From positions 1 to 46,917 of the forward strand of contig CAMYJA010000024.1 of NCBI GenBank assembly GCA_947258705.1: DNA of 46,917 nucleotides, written 5' to 3'. This DNA is from an uncultured Hyphomicrobiaceae bacterium. GTDB taxonomy: Bacteria; Pseudomonadota; Alphaproteobacteria; Rhizobiales; CAMYJA01. Made by a program: the position numbers and the translations under genes. Of the stretch, positions 1 to 8,348 are shown one piece after another. The notes beneath the pieces were generated by a model, which had not been told where the DNA came from, made no database searches, and saw only the letters and a program-made list of their open reading frames with translations. Within the stretch, counting starts at the first letter, position 1, and every line of letters starts with the position of its first letter.

Positions 1-56
1 CATTGCAGAAAATTAGTCCGGTTACGTCTCATTGTGCGTAGCGCGTACGCTCCTCA

Positions 57-743
57 TCAGACCCGCTCGGGGCTGGAGACGAGGCGTGCCGCGTTCAGGC
101 TTGAGATCCAGTCGCTGAAACATTCGCCCTGAACCGAGACATGTGCGCGCAGCAATTCCGCCGCCATCCGTTCGTCACCCTTGACGATTGCATCGGTGAT
201 CGCGGAATGCTCCGCATAGGAGGTTTGCACGCGGCCGCGCAAACGCAGCTGGAGTCGGCGGTAGGCGCGCAGGCGATGATGCAGGCGCAGGACTTCATCG
301 GCGAGATAACGGTTGTGGGTGCCGAGATAGATGATGCGGTGAAATTTGGTGTTTTCCTCGTAATACAGGTCGCCATCGCCCGACTCCCCGGCACGACCGC
401 AAACCTCGTGCTGGTTCTTGAGGTCGTCGCGCTCCTGATCCGTCATGCGCCGCGCCGCAAGACCTCCGCACAGGGCTTCCATCTCCGACATGACCTCGAA
501 CATCTCGAGAAGAGTTTCCAGGCTGAGCGAGGCTACGACCGCGCCGCGCTTGGGGCGCAGCTCGACCAGCCCCGACGCCGACAGCATTTGCAACGCTTCG
601 CGTATCGGCGTGCGCGATACGCCAAAGCGCGCAGCCAGCGCGGTCTCTTCAAGGCGCGTGCCCGGCGGCAGTTGAATAGAGGCGATTTCGTCTTCCAGCA
701 ACTGCCTGAGCTCTTCGGAGCGTTTTATCGGTCTGGCTTTCAA
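57..743 (-). CDS. matR: GntR-family (FCD) regulator of the malonate locus
   Basis: A 228-residue GntR regulator. The N-terminal winged helix-turn-helix spans about residues 10-70 (ETALAARFGVSRTPIREAL is the recognition region). The all-helical FCD effector domain follows at about 80-205, with His135, His179 and His201 at positions where FCD proteins usually bind a metal and a carboxylate ligand. The start is TTG; no better ATG exists near the N-terminus and a GAGGA lies about 9 bases upstream. It is transcribed away from a TRAP transporter / malonyl-CoA decarboxylase / malonyl-CoA synthetase operon. The same arrangement is known for MatR of rhizobia, so it is inferred to be a malonate-responsive repressor acting on the palindromes at 785-816. 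The symbol is by context; the ligand is not shown by sequence alone. Confidence 0.85.
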   Translation of the reverse strand: MKARPIKRSEELRQLLEDEIASIQLPPGTRLEETALAARFGVSRTPIREALQMLSASGLVELRPKRGAVVASLSLETLLEMFEVMSEMEALCGGLAARRMTDQERDDLKNQHEVCGRAGESGDGDLYYEENTKFHRIIYLGTHNRYLADEVLRLHHRLRAYRRLQLRLRGRVQTSYAEHSAITDAIVKGDERMAAELLRAHVSVQGECFSDWISSLNAARLVSSPERV

Positions 744-784
744 AAGCGTTCCTCAATCTTGGCCAATCAATTCAAGCGGGTGAT

Positions 785-816
785 ATTGTCGACAATTTTT
801 CTTGACTTGTATACAA
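785..816. promoter_or_regulatory. Paired palindromic operators for the GntR regulator
   Basis: Two perfect palindromes lie 10 bases apart between the divergent regulator and matP: ATTGTCGACAAT at 785-796 and TTGTATACAA at 807-816. TTGTA-TACAA is the typical recognition core of FCD-type GntR repressors. A TTGACT box at 802-807 could be the -35 element of the matP promoter and would be overlapped by the second site; its -10 is not clear. A looser half-site, TTGTAC, follows at 829-834. Confidence 0.7.
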
Positions 817-883
817 TTTAAATCGAGATTGTACACTTGAGACAAACAAGTCTCGACATAGTTTTCATATTCCATGGGAGGAA

Positions 884-1882
884 ATGATGAAATCTCTTCT
901 GTTAAAATCAATCTTGGGGCTGGTGTCAATTATCTATGGTATCGGCTCCGCCAGTGCCGCGGACATCGAATTGCGCGCATCGCATCAATGGAACACCAAG
1001 GATGTGCGCCACGAAATGGTGCAGATCATTGCCGATGAAATGGCGAAGGCGAATGTTGGTGTCGTCGTCAAGCTGTTTCCCTCGAAAACGCTCTATAAGC
1101 CGAAGGAACAATGGGGGCCACTGACAACGGGAGAGCTCGATATATCAGCTTTTCCTCTGGCCTATGCCGCCAAACGGCATCCGGAGTTCGATTCAACGCT
1201 GATGCCGGGGCTGGTTAAAAACCATGACCATGCGTCGCGCATGAACGATTCTCCCTTCATGGCGGATATCAAGAAGATTATCGACGATGCCGGCGTCATG
1301 GTCATTTCGGATGCGTGGCTTGCCGGCGGTTTTGCCTCCAAGAAAACATGCATTCTCGCACCTGAAAGCGTCAAGGGACAAGTGTTCCGCGCTGCGGGCA
1401 AGGCGTTCAACAGAATGCTGCAAGGTGCCGGCGCGTCCATCCAATCGATGCCTTCATCGGAAATCTATACAGCGCTGCAGCAGGGCGTGCTCGACGGCGC
1501 CAACACCTCATCGGGCTCGTTCGTTTCTTACCGGATCTACGAGCAGGTGAAATGTCTCACGGCTCCCGGCGCCCATGCACTCTGGTTTATGTATGAGCCG
1601 ATCCTGATGTCAAAAGCCTCCTTCGCCAAACTGAATGACAAGCAGAAGAAGGCCGTAATGGCAGCCGGACAAAAAGCCGAGGACTGGTTTGCGACCCAGG
1701 CTGCCGGTCTGGACAAGAAAATGTCCGATACATTCGCAAAGGCCGGCGTCAAGGTGGTCACCATGACGGCGGATGACGCCGCGGCTTGGCGCAAGATCGC
1801 CAATGAGACTTCCTACGCGGCTTTTGCCAAGAAGGTCAAAAACGGTCAGGCTCTGATCGCCAAGGCGCTGGCTGTCAAATAA
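884..1882 (+). CDS. matP: TRAP transporter substrate-binding protein (malonate)
   Basis: A 332-residue periplasmic DctP-type solute receptor. It has a signal peptide of about 25 residues ending in SASA, followed by the usual receptor sequence. Arg169 in GQVFRAAGK matches the conserved arginine that holds the carboxylate of the ligand in DctP proteins, and the helix SSEIYTALQQGVLDGAN is the classic family motif. The first of two tandem ATG codons is taken as the start, with GGGAGG just upstream. It is the first gene of an operon with two TRAP permease subunits and two malonate enzymes, so malonate or a close dicarboxylate is the inferred ligand. The substrate rests on context, as for MatPQM of Sinorhizobium. 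Confidence 0.88.
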   Translation: MMKSLLLKSILGLVSIIYGIGSASAADIELRASHQWNTKDVRHEMVQIIADEMAKANVGVVVKLFPSKTLYKPKEQWGPLTTGELDISAFPLAYAAKRHPEFDSTLMPGLVKNHDHASRMNDSPFMADIKKIIDDAGVMVISDAWLAGGFASKKTCILAPESVKGQVFRAAGKAFNRMLQGAGASIQSMPSSEIYTALQQGVLDGANTSSGSFVSYRIYEQVKCLTAPGAHALWFMYEPILMSKASFAKLNDKQKKAVMAAGQKAEDWFATQAAGLDKKMSDTFAKAGVKVVTMTADDAAAWRKIANETSYAAFAKKVKNGQALIAKALAVK

Positions 1883-2045
1883 GCCTGCTTCGGCTTTCTC
1901 TCTGGCCTGCCGGAAGCATCGGATCTCGCCTCTCTATTTCCCCCTTCCGGGCGAACCGGTGTTTTCGGCCATGCCAGACGAATAAATTCCGCCTCTGCTC
2001 GCGTACTGTCGCGGGAGATCATATTTTTTGCTGGAGGAGCAGGCC

Positions 2046-2543
2046 ATGGTGTCGTTCATTGAGCGATTGTCGTTAATCGCCGGGGTGATCGCCGCGCTGC
2101 TGATAGGCGTTGCAATCGTCATCGTGTGCCAGATGGTTTTCATCCGCTATGTGCTGGTTGGTTCAACGGCCTGGCAGACCGAAGTGGTTACGTTTTCCTT
2201 GGTCGGCGCGACGATTTTGGGAAGCGCCTGGGTGCAAAAGGAACGCGGACACGTATCGGTGGGTCTGGTGGTGGAAAATGCGCCGCCGGGGCTGCGCCGG
2301 ATCATGTTGATGCTGGCCGATCTGATTGTTCTGGCATTTGCCGCGATCATGCTCTGGAAGGGTTTTGAGGTTACCCATGAAGCGTGGAAGGGCGCCTGGA
2401 CAACCGATTCAATATACGAATTTCCACTCTGGATCCCCTACCTGTCCATGCCGGTCGGCTTCGCACTTCTGGTTCTGCAGTCGATTGCCTGCCTGATTAA
2501 GGTCTGGAACGACGAGGACGTCAAAACGATGGGCGGACACTGA
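2046..2543 (+). CDS. matQ: TRAP transporter small permease subunit (DctQ type)
   Basis: A small inner-membrane TRAP subunit with four predicted membrane helices: residues about 8-32, 45-63, 82-105 and 125-148. The motif TAWQTEVVTFSLVGATILGSAWVQ is typical of DctQ proteins. The ATG at 2046 is chosen over an upstream in-frame TTG at 2028 because GGAGGAG at 2033-2039 is correctly spaced only for the ATG, giving 165 residues. It pairs with the large subunit, whose start lies 2 bases downstream of its stop. About 160 bases separate it from matP, so expression of the abundant receptor may be uncoupled from the permease. Confidence 0.87.
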   Translation: MVSFIERLSLIAGVIAALLIGVAIVIVCQMVFIRYVLVGSTAWQTEVVTFSLVGATILGSAWVQKERGHVSVGLVVENAPPGLRRIMLMLADLIVLAFAAIMLWKGFEVTHEAWKGAWTTDSIYEFPLWIPYLSMPVGFALLVLQSIACLIKVWNDEDVKTMGGH

Positions 2544-2545
2544 AT

Positions 2546-3859
2546 ATGGGACCAGGTAGCATCGGCCTCCTGATCGGTCTGGCGCTGGCGGTAATGCTGG
2601 CGCTCCGCGTGCCGGTCGCCTTCGCGTTGGCCGTCAGCGCCATATTGTTCCCGGTCCTCTTTAAGGGACATGTCGCAATATCGACACTTGGCGAGCAGTT
2701 CTTTTCAAGCCTGTCGGAATTTACGCTGCTTTCAATTCCGATGTTCATCGTCATGGGCGCCGCCGTTGCCGCCTCGCCCGCCGGCAGGGATCTTTACGAG
2801 GCGCTTGACCGCTGGCTCAATCGCGTTCCCGGCGGCCTGATCATTTCCAATATCGGCGCCTGTTCGATCTTTGCGGCCCTGTCCGGTTCTTCGCCGGCGA
2901 CCTGTGCCGCCATCGGTAAAATGGGTATACCCGAAATGCGTCAGCGCGGCTTTCCCGACAGTGTCGCGACGGGCGCCATTGCCGCAGGTGGAACACTGGG
3001 CATCCTGATACCGCCGTCGATCACCATGATCGTTTACGGTATTGCAACGGAAACTTCGATCGGCCGCCTGTTCCTGGCCGGTTTGCTGCCCGGCCTCCTG
3101 TTGACGGGCTTGTTCATGGCATGGTCGCTCTTTGCTGCCTGGCGTTCGGGATACAGCTTTTCTGAAACCCGAAAAGTCAGTTGGGCAGAACGGCTGGTCA
3201 TTTTGCCCCGCGTCTTGCCATTTCTAGCGGTCATTGTCGGCGTCCTCTGGGTGCTGTATGGCGGCGTCGCCACGCCGTCCGAAGCGGCGGGTGTCGGCGC
3301 GGCATTCTGTATTTTTCTAGCGGTCGTCATCTACCGCATGTGGCATCCGGGGGAACTCTGGACGATCCTGTCGACATCGATGAAAGAAAGCGTGATGATT
3401 TTGATGATCATCGGCTGCGCGGCGCTTTTCTCGCAGATGCTGTCGTCGTTCTATATCACGCAGACCGCCGCCGAGACGATTGTCAACGCCGGGCTCGACA
3501 AATGGGTGTTGATGCTGGCCATCAATATCTTTCTGTTGTTCGCCGGATTTTTTCTGCCACCCGTCGCCGTCATCCTGATGACCGCGCCCATCCTTCTGCC
3601 GATTGTGACACAGGCCGGGTTTGACCCCTACTGGTTCGCCGTGATCTTCACGATCAATATGGAAATCGGCCTGATAACCCCACCAGTGGGGCTCAATCTC
3701 TACGTCATCAACGGCATCGTTCCAGAGGTGCCATTGTCGACAATCCTGAAGGGCGCTATGCCCTATATGCTGTGCATGGTGCTGGCGATTATCATACTTT
3801 CGATTTTCCCCGGCATTGCAACATGGTTGCCGGAGGTTTGGATGGGTAAGGCGGTATGA
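2546..3859 (+). CDS. matM: TRAP transporter large permease subunit (DctM type)
   Basis: A 437-residue membrane protein of the DctM family, the sodium-coupled translocating subunit of TRAP systems. Roughly a dozen hydrophobic segments are visible. Family motifs include GSSPATCAAIGKMGIPEM near residue 115, GTLGILIPPSITMIVYG near 150 and the C-terminal repeat-related stretch GLITPPVGLNLYVINGI. Length is normal for the family. Its stop overlaps the start of the decarboxylase gene (ATGA), which ties transport to metabolism of the imported substrate. Confidence 0.9.
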   Translation: MGPGSIGLLIGLALAVMLALRVPVAFALAVSAILFPVLFKGHVAISTLGEQFFSSLSEFTLLSIPMFIVMGAAVAASPAGRDLYEALDRWLNRVPGGLIISNIGACSIFAALSGSSPATCAAIGKMGIPEMRQRGFPDSVATGAIAAGGTLGILIPPSITMIVYGIATETSIGRLFLAGLLPGLLLTGLFMAWSLFAAWRSGYSFSETRKVSWAERLVILPRVLPFLAVIVGVLWVLYGGVATPSEAAGVGAAFCIFLAVVIYRMWHPGELWTILSTSMKESVMILMIIGCAALFSQMLSSFYITQTAAETIVNAGLDKWVLMLAINIFLLFAGFFLPPVAVILMTAPILLPIVTQAGFDPYWFAVIFTINMEIGLITPPVGLNLYVINGIVPEVPLSTILKGAMPYMLCMVLAIIILSIFPGIATWLPEVWMGKAV

Positions 3860-5208
3860 CCAGTTTCTTTAGCGATCTCCTGAATGTCATCGCTGAACGC
3901 GGACGAAACCTGGTTGTCGGGCCAAGTGTTGAAATTGGCGAAGACAAGGCTCCCCTCGAGATCGCCGAGGCGCTGTTATCCGTCAAGGGCGAAGCCTCGG
4001 GCGTTGCATTGGCAAGCGAATTGTTCGACAGCTATGATCGGCTCAATCCCGAAGGGCGGCTCGATTTTTTCCGGGCCCTGGCCGATCAATTCGGCGTTGA
4101 CCTCGCTACTTTGAAAAAAGTTGTAGCGGCATTTCAAAACACCTCGTCACAGACGAACGCGACACTGCTTCACGATGCCGCCGAACCACGGCGCCAGGAA
4201 CTCTTCCGGCGTTTGAACCAGTCTCCCAACGGGACGGAAAGCCTGGTTCGCATGCGCGAAGATCTGCTTCCCCTGGTGAAGGAACAGGCGGAATTGAAAG
4301 AGGTGGACAAGGATTTCAGTCATCTCTTCTCGTCCTGGTTCAACCGTGGATTTCTTGTGCTGAAATCAATCACCTGGGCAACCCCGGCTGCAATACTCGA
4401 GAAAATCATCGATTATGAAGCGGTTCACGAGATTGACAGCTGGGAGGAATTGCGCCGCCGTATCGAGCCCACGGACCGGCGTTGTTATGCATTTTTTCAT
4501 CCGGCAATGGCTGACGAACCCCTCGTTTTCGTCGAGGTGGCGCTCACCACCGACATTCCCGACGCGATTGCGCCGCTTCTGACGGACGAGCGCAAACCGC
4601 TCAGAGCGCGGGACGCGAAGACGGCCGTGTTTTATTCCATTTCCAATTGTCAGAAAGGCCTGAGCGGGATTTCATTCGGCCACTTCCTGATCAAACAGGT
4701 TGTCGAGGAGCTGGCCCGCGAACTGCCGCATATCGATATTTTTGTCACCCTGTCGCCCATACCCGGCTTCAGGACGTGGCTGAGCTCGCTCATGGACGAT
4801 GGCATTGCGGAGAACATACCGGAAGACGACAGGTCTCATCTTGCCCGGCTCTCCAATGCGGAGTGGCACAGCGACACCGCGCTTGTACCGGTGATGCAAT
4901 CCCTGCTGCTGCCCCTCGCGGCACAATATTTCCTGCAAGCGAAGAATGGCCAGGGCAAACCGCTCGATCCGGTTGCCAGGTTCCATCTCGGCAATGGCGC
5001 CAGCCTCGAGAGGATCAACTGGCTAGCGGACACTTCCGTCAAAGGCCTTGCCCAATCCGCAGGCATGATGGTCAATTATCTCTATGAACGCTCGGCCATC
5101 GAGAAAAACCACGAAGCCTATGAAAACGATCATCGTATTGCCGCCTCCAGTGCCGTTACCCGTCTGGCAAACCAATTGCCGCCCTATCGAGGAGGCGCGC
5201 AAGAATGA
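3856..5208 (+). CDS. matA: Malonyl-CoA decarboxylase
   Basis: A 450-residue malonyl-CoA decarboxylase that converts malonyl-CoA to acetyl-CoA and CO2. An N-terminal helical region (about 1-150) is followed by the GNAT-fold catalytic domain. Recognisable motifs are FYSISNCQKGLSGISFG near 259, SPIPGFRTWLSSL at 300 and ARFHLGNGASLERINWLAD around His377. By comparison with the human enzyme from memory, Ser300 and His377 would be the catalytic pair. Length is close to rhizobial MatA. It starts inside the matM stop codon and ends inside the matB start, both as ATGA overlaps, so the three proteins are probably translationally coupled. Confidence 0.92.
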   Translation: MTSFFSDLLNVIAERGRNLVVGPSVEIGEDKAPLEIAEALLSVKGEASGVALASELFDSYDRLNPEGRLDFFRALADQFGVDLATLKKVVAAFQNTSSQTNATLLHDAAEPRRQELFRRLNQSPNGTESLVRMREDLLPLVKEQAELKEVDKDFSHLFSSWFNRGFLVLKSITWATPAAILEKIIDYEAVHEIDSWEELRRRIEPTDRRCYAFFHPAMADEPLVFVEVALTTDIPDAIAPLLTDERKPLRARDAKTAVFYSISNCQKGLSGISFGHFLIKQVVEELARELPHIDIFVTLSPIPGFRTWLSSLMDDGIAENIPEDDRSHLARLSNAEWHSDTALVPVMQSLLLPLAAQYFLQAKNGQGKPLDPVARFHLGNGASLERINWLADTSVKGLAQSAGMMVNYLYERSAIEKNHEAYENDHRIAASSAVTRLANQLPPYRGGAQE

Positions 5209-6731
5209 CCGTTCCCAATAACAATCTTTTCTCGGTTTTCAGGTCGCATATCAAGGCGCCGGACGCGCCCTTCATCCATCTACCCCAGGGCGGGGTCATT
5301 ACCTATGCCGACATGGTTGCCCGGTCGGGCCAGTACGCCAATGCACTCATATCCCTCGGCATTTCACCCGGCGACCGGTTGGCGGTTCAGGTTGATAAGA
5401 GCATTGAAGCATTATTCTTATATCTCGGCTGCCTGAGAACCGGCGCTGCATTTCTGCCGCTTAATACCGGCTATCGCGAAAAGGAACTGGCCTATTTCAT
5501 CGTTGACGCCGAACCGCATATTTTCGTCTGCGCGCCCGATCGTAAAAGCGAGCTGGAGAAAATCTCCAATACAAGCGACGTGGCCCATCTGGTAACGCTT
5601 GGCGCCGACGGTCGCGGGACAATGGCGGCTCTGGCGGATGAAGCGGACAGGGAATTCGAGGATGTCGCCTGCCAGCGTGACGATCTCGCGGCTATCCTTT
5701 ACACATCGGGCACAACGGGGCGCTCCAAGGGGGCAATGCTGACGCACAATAATCTGCTTTCGAACGCTCTGGCTCTCGCCGAATACTGGCGTTTTTCGCA
5801 AAAAGACGTGCTCTTGCACGTGCTGCCGATTTTCCACACGCATGGGCTGTTTGTCGCCACCAATGTGACGCTGATTTCAGGTGCATCCATGATCTTTCAT
5901 GCGAAATTCGATGTCGACGGGATTCTCGAAGCCTTGCCGCGCGCGACCGTGATGATGGGTGTGCCGACCTATTACACACGGCTCTTGTCGAGCGGCAGGC
6001 TAACGCGCGAGCTGACGATTGGAATACGGCTATTCGTTTCAGGATCGGCGCCGCTCTCGCCCGAAACTCATAAAAAATTCGAGCAAATAACAGGTCATGC
6101 GATCCTCGAACGCTACGGCATGACCGAGACAAACATGAATACGTCGAATCCCTATGACGGCGCGCGGCGCGCGGGAACGGTCGGTTTTCCCCTGCCCGGC
6201 GTCGAGATCCGCATTTGTGATACGAAAACAGGGGAACCTGTCGCGCAGGGCGAGGTCGGCGTGATTGAAATTCGCGGACCCAATGTGTTCAAGGGCTATT
6301 GGCGGATGCCGGAAAAAACCGATGAAGAGTTCCGCGCCGACGGCTTTTTCATTTCCGGGGATCTGGGCCTGATGGACGATCAGGGGTATATTTCCATCGT
6401 CGGCCGTATCAAGGACCACATCATCTCCGGCGGCTACAATGTTTATCCGGCGGAAATTGAAAATGCGCTCGATGCCATCGACGGCATCGCCGAATCCGCC
6501 GTCATCGGCGTTCCGCATGACGATTTCGGCGAATGCGTAACCGCTGTCGTTGTCTCATCCGATGAGACCAGCCTGAATGAAGATGAGATCAGGAACCATC
6601 TCGTCCACGACCTTGCCAAGTTCAAGATCCCGAAGAAAGTCTTCTTCGTCGACAGCCTGCCGCGCAATAAAATGGGAAAAGTTCAGAAAAACGAACTGCG
6701 TCAGAAATATAAAGACACCTACAGCCATTAG
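5205..6731 (+). CDS. matB: Malonyl-CoA synthetase (ANL superfamily ligase)
   Basis: A 508-residue acyl-adenylate-forming ligase that activates malonate to malonyl-CoA with ATP and CoA. The phosphate-binding loop YTSGTTGRSKGAMLTH lies at about 166-181. The adenine-binding ERYGMTETNMNTSNPY segment, GRIKDHIISGGYNVYPAEIE hinge region and C-terminal catalytic lysine (Lys492 in NKMGK) are all present. The HGLF and GTVGFPLPGVE motifs match MatB proteins better than general acyl-CoA ligases. With the preceding decarboxylase it forms a malonate to malonyl-CoA to acetyl-CoA route. It is the last gene of the operon; the next gene converges from the other strand 48 bases away. Confidence 0.9.
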   Translation: MTVPNNNLFSVFRSHIKAPDAPFIHLPQGGVITYADMVARSGQYANALISLGISPGDRLAVQVDKSIEALFLYLGCLRTGAAFLPLNTGYREKELAYFIVDAEPHIFVCAPDRKSELEKISNTSDVAHLVTLGADGRGTMAALADEADREFEDVACQRDDLAAILYTSGTTGRSKGAMLTHNNLLSNALALAEYWRFSQKDVLLHVLPIFHTHGLFVATNVTLISGASMIFHAKFDVDGILEALPRATVMMGVPTYYTRLLSSGRLTRELTIGIRLFVSGSAPLSPETHKKFEQITGHAILERYGMTETNMNTSNPYDGARRAGTVGFPLPGVEIRICDTKTGEPVAQGEVGVIEIRGPNVFKGYWRMPEKTDEEFRADGFFISGDLGLMDDQGYISIVGRIKDHIISGGYNVYPAEIENALDAIDGIAESAVIGVPHDDFGECVTAVVVSSDETSLNEDEIRNHLVHDLAKFKIPKKVFFVDSLPRNKMGKVQKNELRQKYKDTYSH

Positions 6732-6779
6732 GGCGTTGCCGGGAGAGAGCGTTAACGAGGGACTTACCGGGGGAGAGCG

Positions 6780-7430
6780 CTAGCGCACGGCCACCATGCA
6801 GGCGTAGTTTTCCGCCGGTGTCGGGTTGTCGATGTTGGGCTCGAAATGGGCAAGCGATTTGGGATTTGCGAATCCGGCCTGACGCATCAGCTCCATATGG
6901 CGCTCGATCTCAAAACGGCCCGGCTCATACGTCCAGGACGTGCCGCGCGGCTTTATGAAATCGCCATTGACGAGCAGCCCGCCCTCAGGGAGCGTTTCGT
7001 GACTACGCGCGTAAACCTCCGCCACCGCATTTTGACCGCCGAGATCGTGCAGCGCCCAGGTCGAGACAATGGCGCCGGGCGTTTTCGCCAGTTTCCCGGG
7101 CCAGCCCTGGTCCATAAGATCCGCCCTGGTCAGCACGACCCGGTGCATCAGGTCGCCGATGGTCTCATTTGCGATTTCGAAAAAGGCATCGGAGAAGTCG
7201 ACGCCCTCATAGCTGATGCGTTCATTGCGTTGCAGGATGTGGCGCGCCATGTATCCCGGGCCGATGCCGAGTTCCACCACGTGGGCATTGGGCAGTCCCG
7301 GTCTCTCCAGCTCGTTCAATATCATATCGAAGAGCCGGATGCGGGATTCGGTCGGCACGAAACGCTTCGCCCAGTCCCGGACAAATCCGGCATCATGAAA
7401 GGCGTGTTCGGCCCCGACATATCCGCTCAT
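6780..7430 (-). CDS. Class I SAM-dependent methyltransferase
   Basis: A 216-residue methyltransferase with a recognisable SAM-binding motif I, HVVELGIGPGYMARHIL (about 50-66), and a motif II-like acidic residue in YEGVDFSDAFFEIA. ALHDLGG and GGLLVNGDFI correspond to later motifs of the fold. The ATG at 7430 is preferred over two upstream GTG codons because AAGGA lies 7 bases upstream. The substrate cannot be told from sequence. It converges on the malonate operon and has no obvious partner. The stop codon lies within a 10-bp palindrome, GCGCTAGCGC. Confidence 0.75.
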   Translation of the reverse strand: MSGYVGAEHAFHDAGFVRDWAKRFVPTESRIRLFDMILNELERPGLPNAHVVELGIGPGYMARHILQRNERISYEGVDFSDAFFEIANETIGDLMHRVVLTRADLMDQGWPGKLAKTPGAIVSTWALHDLGGQNAVAEVYARSHETLPEGGLLVNGDFIKPRGTSWTYEPGRFEIERHMELMRQAGFANPKSLAHFEPNIDNPTPAENYACMVAVR

Positions 7431-7576
7431 CACCACATCCTTCCGCGCCGTCCGTTGAAATCAGGCGGCTTGCCTTCTTATGAACGGATCTTCACCGCGA
7501 AGCCAATGAAAACGGCAGGCTGCAGGAACCGGGACGCCTGCTCGCAGCATCGTCCCAATCCCTGCTAGCCGCGCAT

Positions 7577-7993
7577 TCAATGATGGGCCGAAACCGCCCT
7601 GAGGGCCTCACCCGACAATTTCAGTCCAGACTTATGCGATATATCGCCGAGGCTGAGGATACCGACCATTCGCCTGGCCTTATTGATGACTGGCATGCGG
7701 CGGATCTTCTTGTCTTCCATCCGGTGCACTGCATCGGTGAGGTTATCATCTTCACGGCAGTAAACGACATGTTCCGTCATCACATCGCGTGCAAAGGTCG
7801 AGGATGGATCGGCGCCTTCGGCCACCGCCTTGCATGCGATGTCGCGATCGGTCACCATGCCCACCAAACGGTCATTCTGACCGATCGGCACCGAGCCAAT
7901 ATCTTCACGTTTCATGATTTTTGCGATTTCGGTGATCGGTGTATCGGGGCCACACCATTCAACACCATGATGCATTGCTGATTTGACTTTCAT
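7577..7993 (-). CDS. CBS-domain pair protein
   Basis: A 138-residue protein made almost entirely of two CBS domains: about 5-58 (SVPIGQNDRLVGMVTDRDI) and 70-125 (RRMPVINKARRMVGILSLGDIS). Each ends with the G-(I/M)-(V/L)-(S/T)-xx-D signature that contacts adenosine nucleotides. Stand-alone CBS pairs sense energy state or bind nucleotides to control partner proteins; the partner here is unknown. The start at 7993 is set by a perfect AGGAGG (7999-8004 on this strand) 5 bases before the ATG. An upstream in-frame GTG lacks such a site. Confidence 0.8.
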   Translation of the reverse strand: MKVKSAMHHGVEWCGPDTPITEIAKIMKREDIGSVPIGQNDRLVGMVTDRDIACKAVAEGADPSSTFARDVMTEHVVYCREDDNLTDAVHRMEDKKIRRMPVINKARRMVGILSLGDISHKSGLKLSGEALRAVSAHH

Positions 7994-8348
7994 CACAACC
8001 TCCTGTTTCACCACTGTCGGTTCAGTGGAACATTGTTCCGCCCCTTATCGATCCGGAGGAGATTTTGTGTTTGAAAGGGCTTCGCCTGTCGTTGCGTTGG
8101 AGAATTTTTCCTCTTTCGCTTCCGGATCAGTCCAGCCGAGCTTCATTTTAACGCCCATTGCAGACATTCCACAAGGTCAGATCTTTTGCTTGTGGGTGAT
8201 CCCGGGAGGAAGGGCACGGCACGCATGGCGCATATGCGCCAGGAGCGCGAAAAGCGCGCACATGCGCCGGGAGGAGGAGGCCTTGCCTGCCCCGGTTGCG
8301 GACTTATGGGGACATGACGGGCCGGTGAAGCGGGGCGCGATGGCGATT
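7994..8348. other. Intergenic region with G+C-rich palindromes
   Basis: No convincing gene. It holds the ribosome-binding site of the CBS gene and presumably its promoter. A perfect 16-bp palindrome, TGGCGCATATGCGCCA, lies at 8226-8241 and is followed by a small GCGCG-AAAAG-CGCGC hairpin, both just downstream of the ExoR-like gene. They may act together as a transcription stop without a T run, or as a protein-binding site. Confidence 0.4.
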
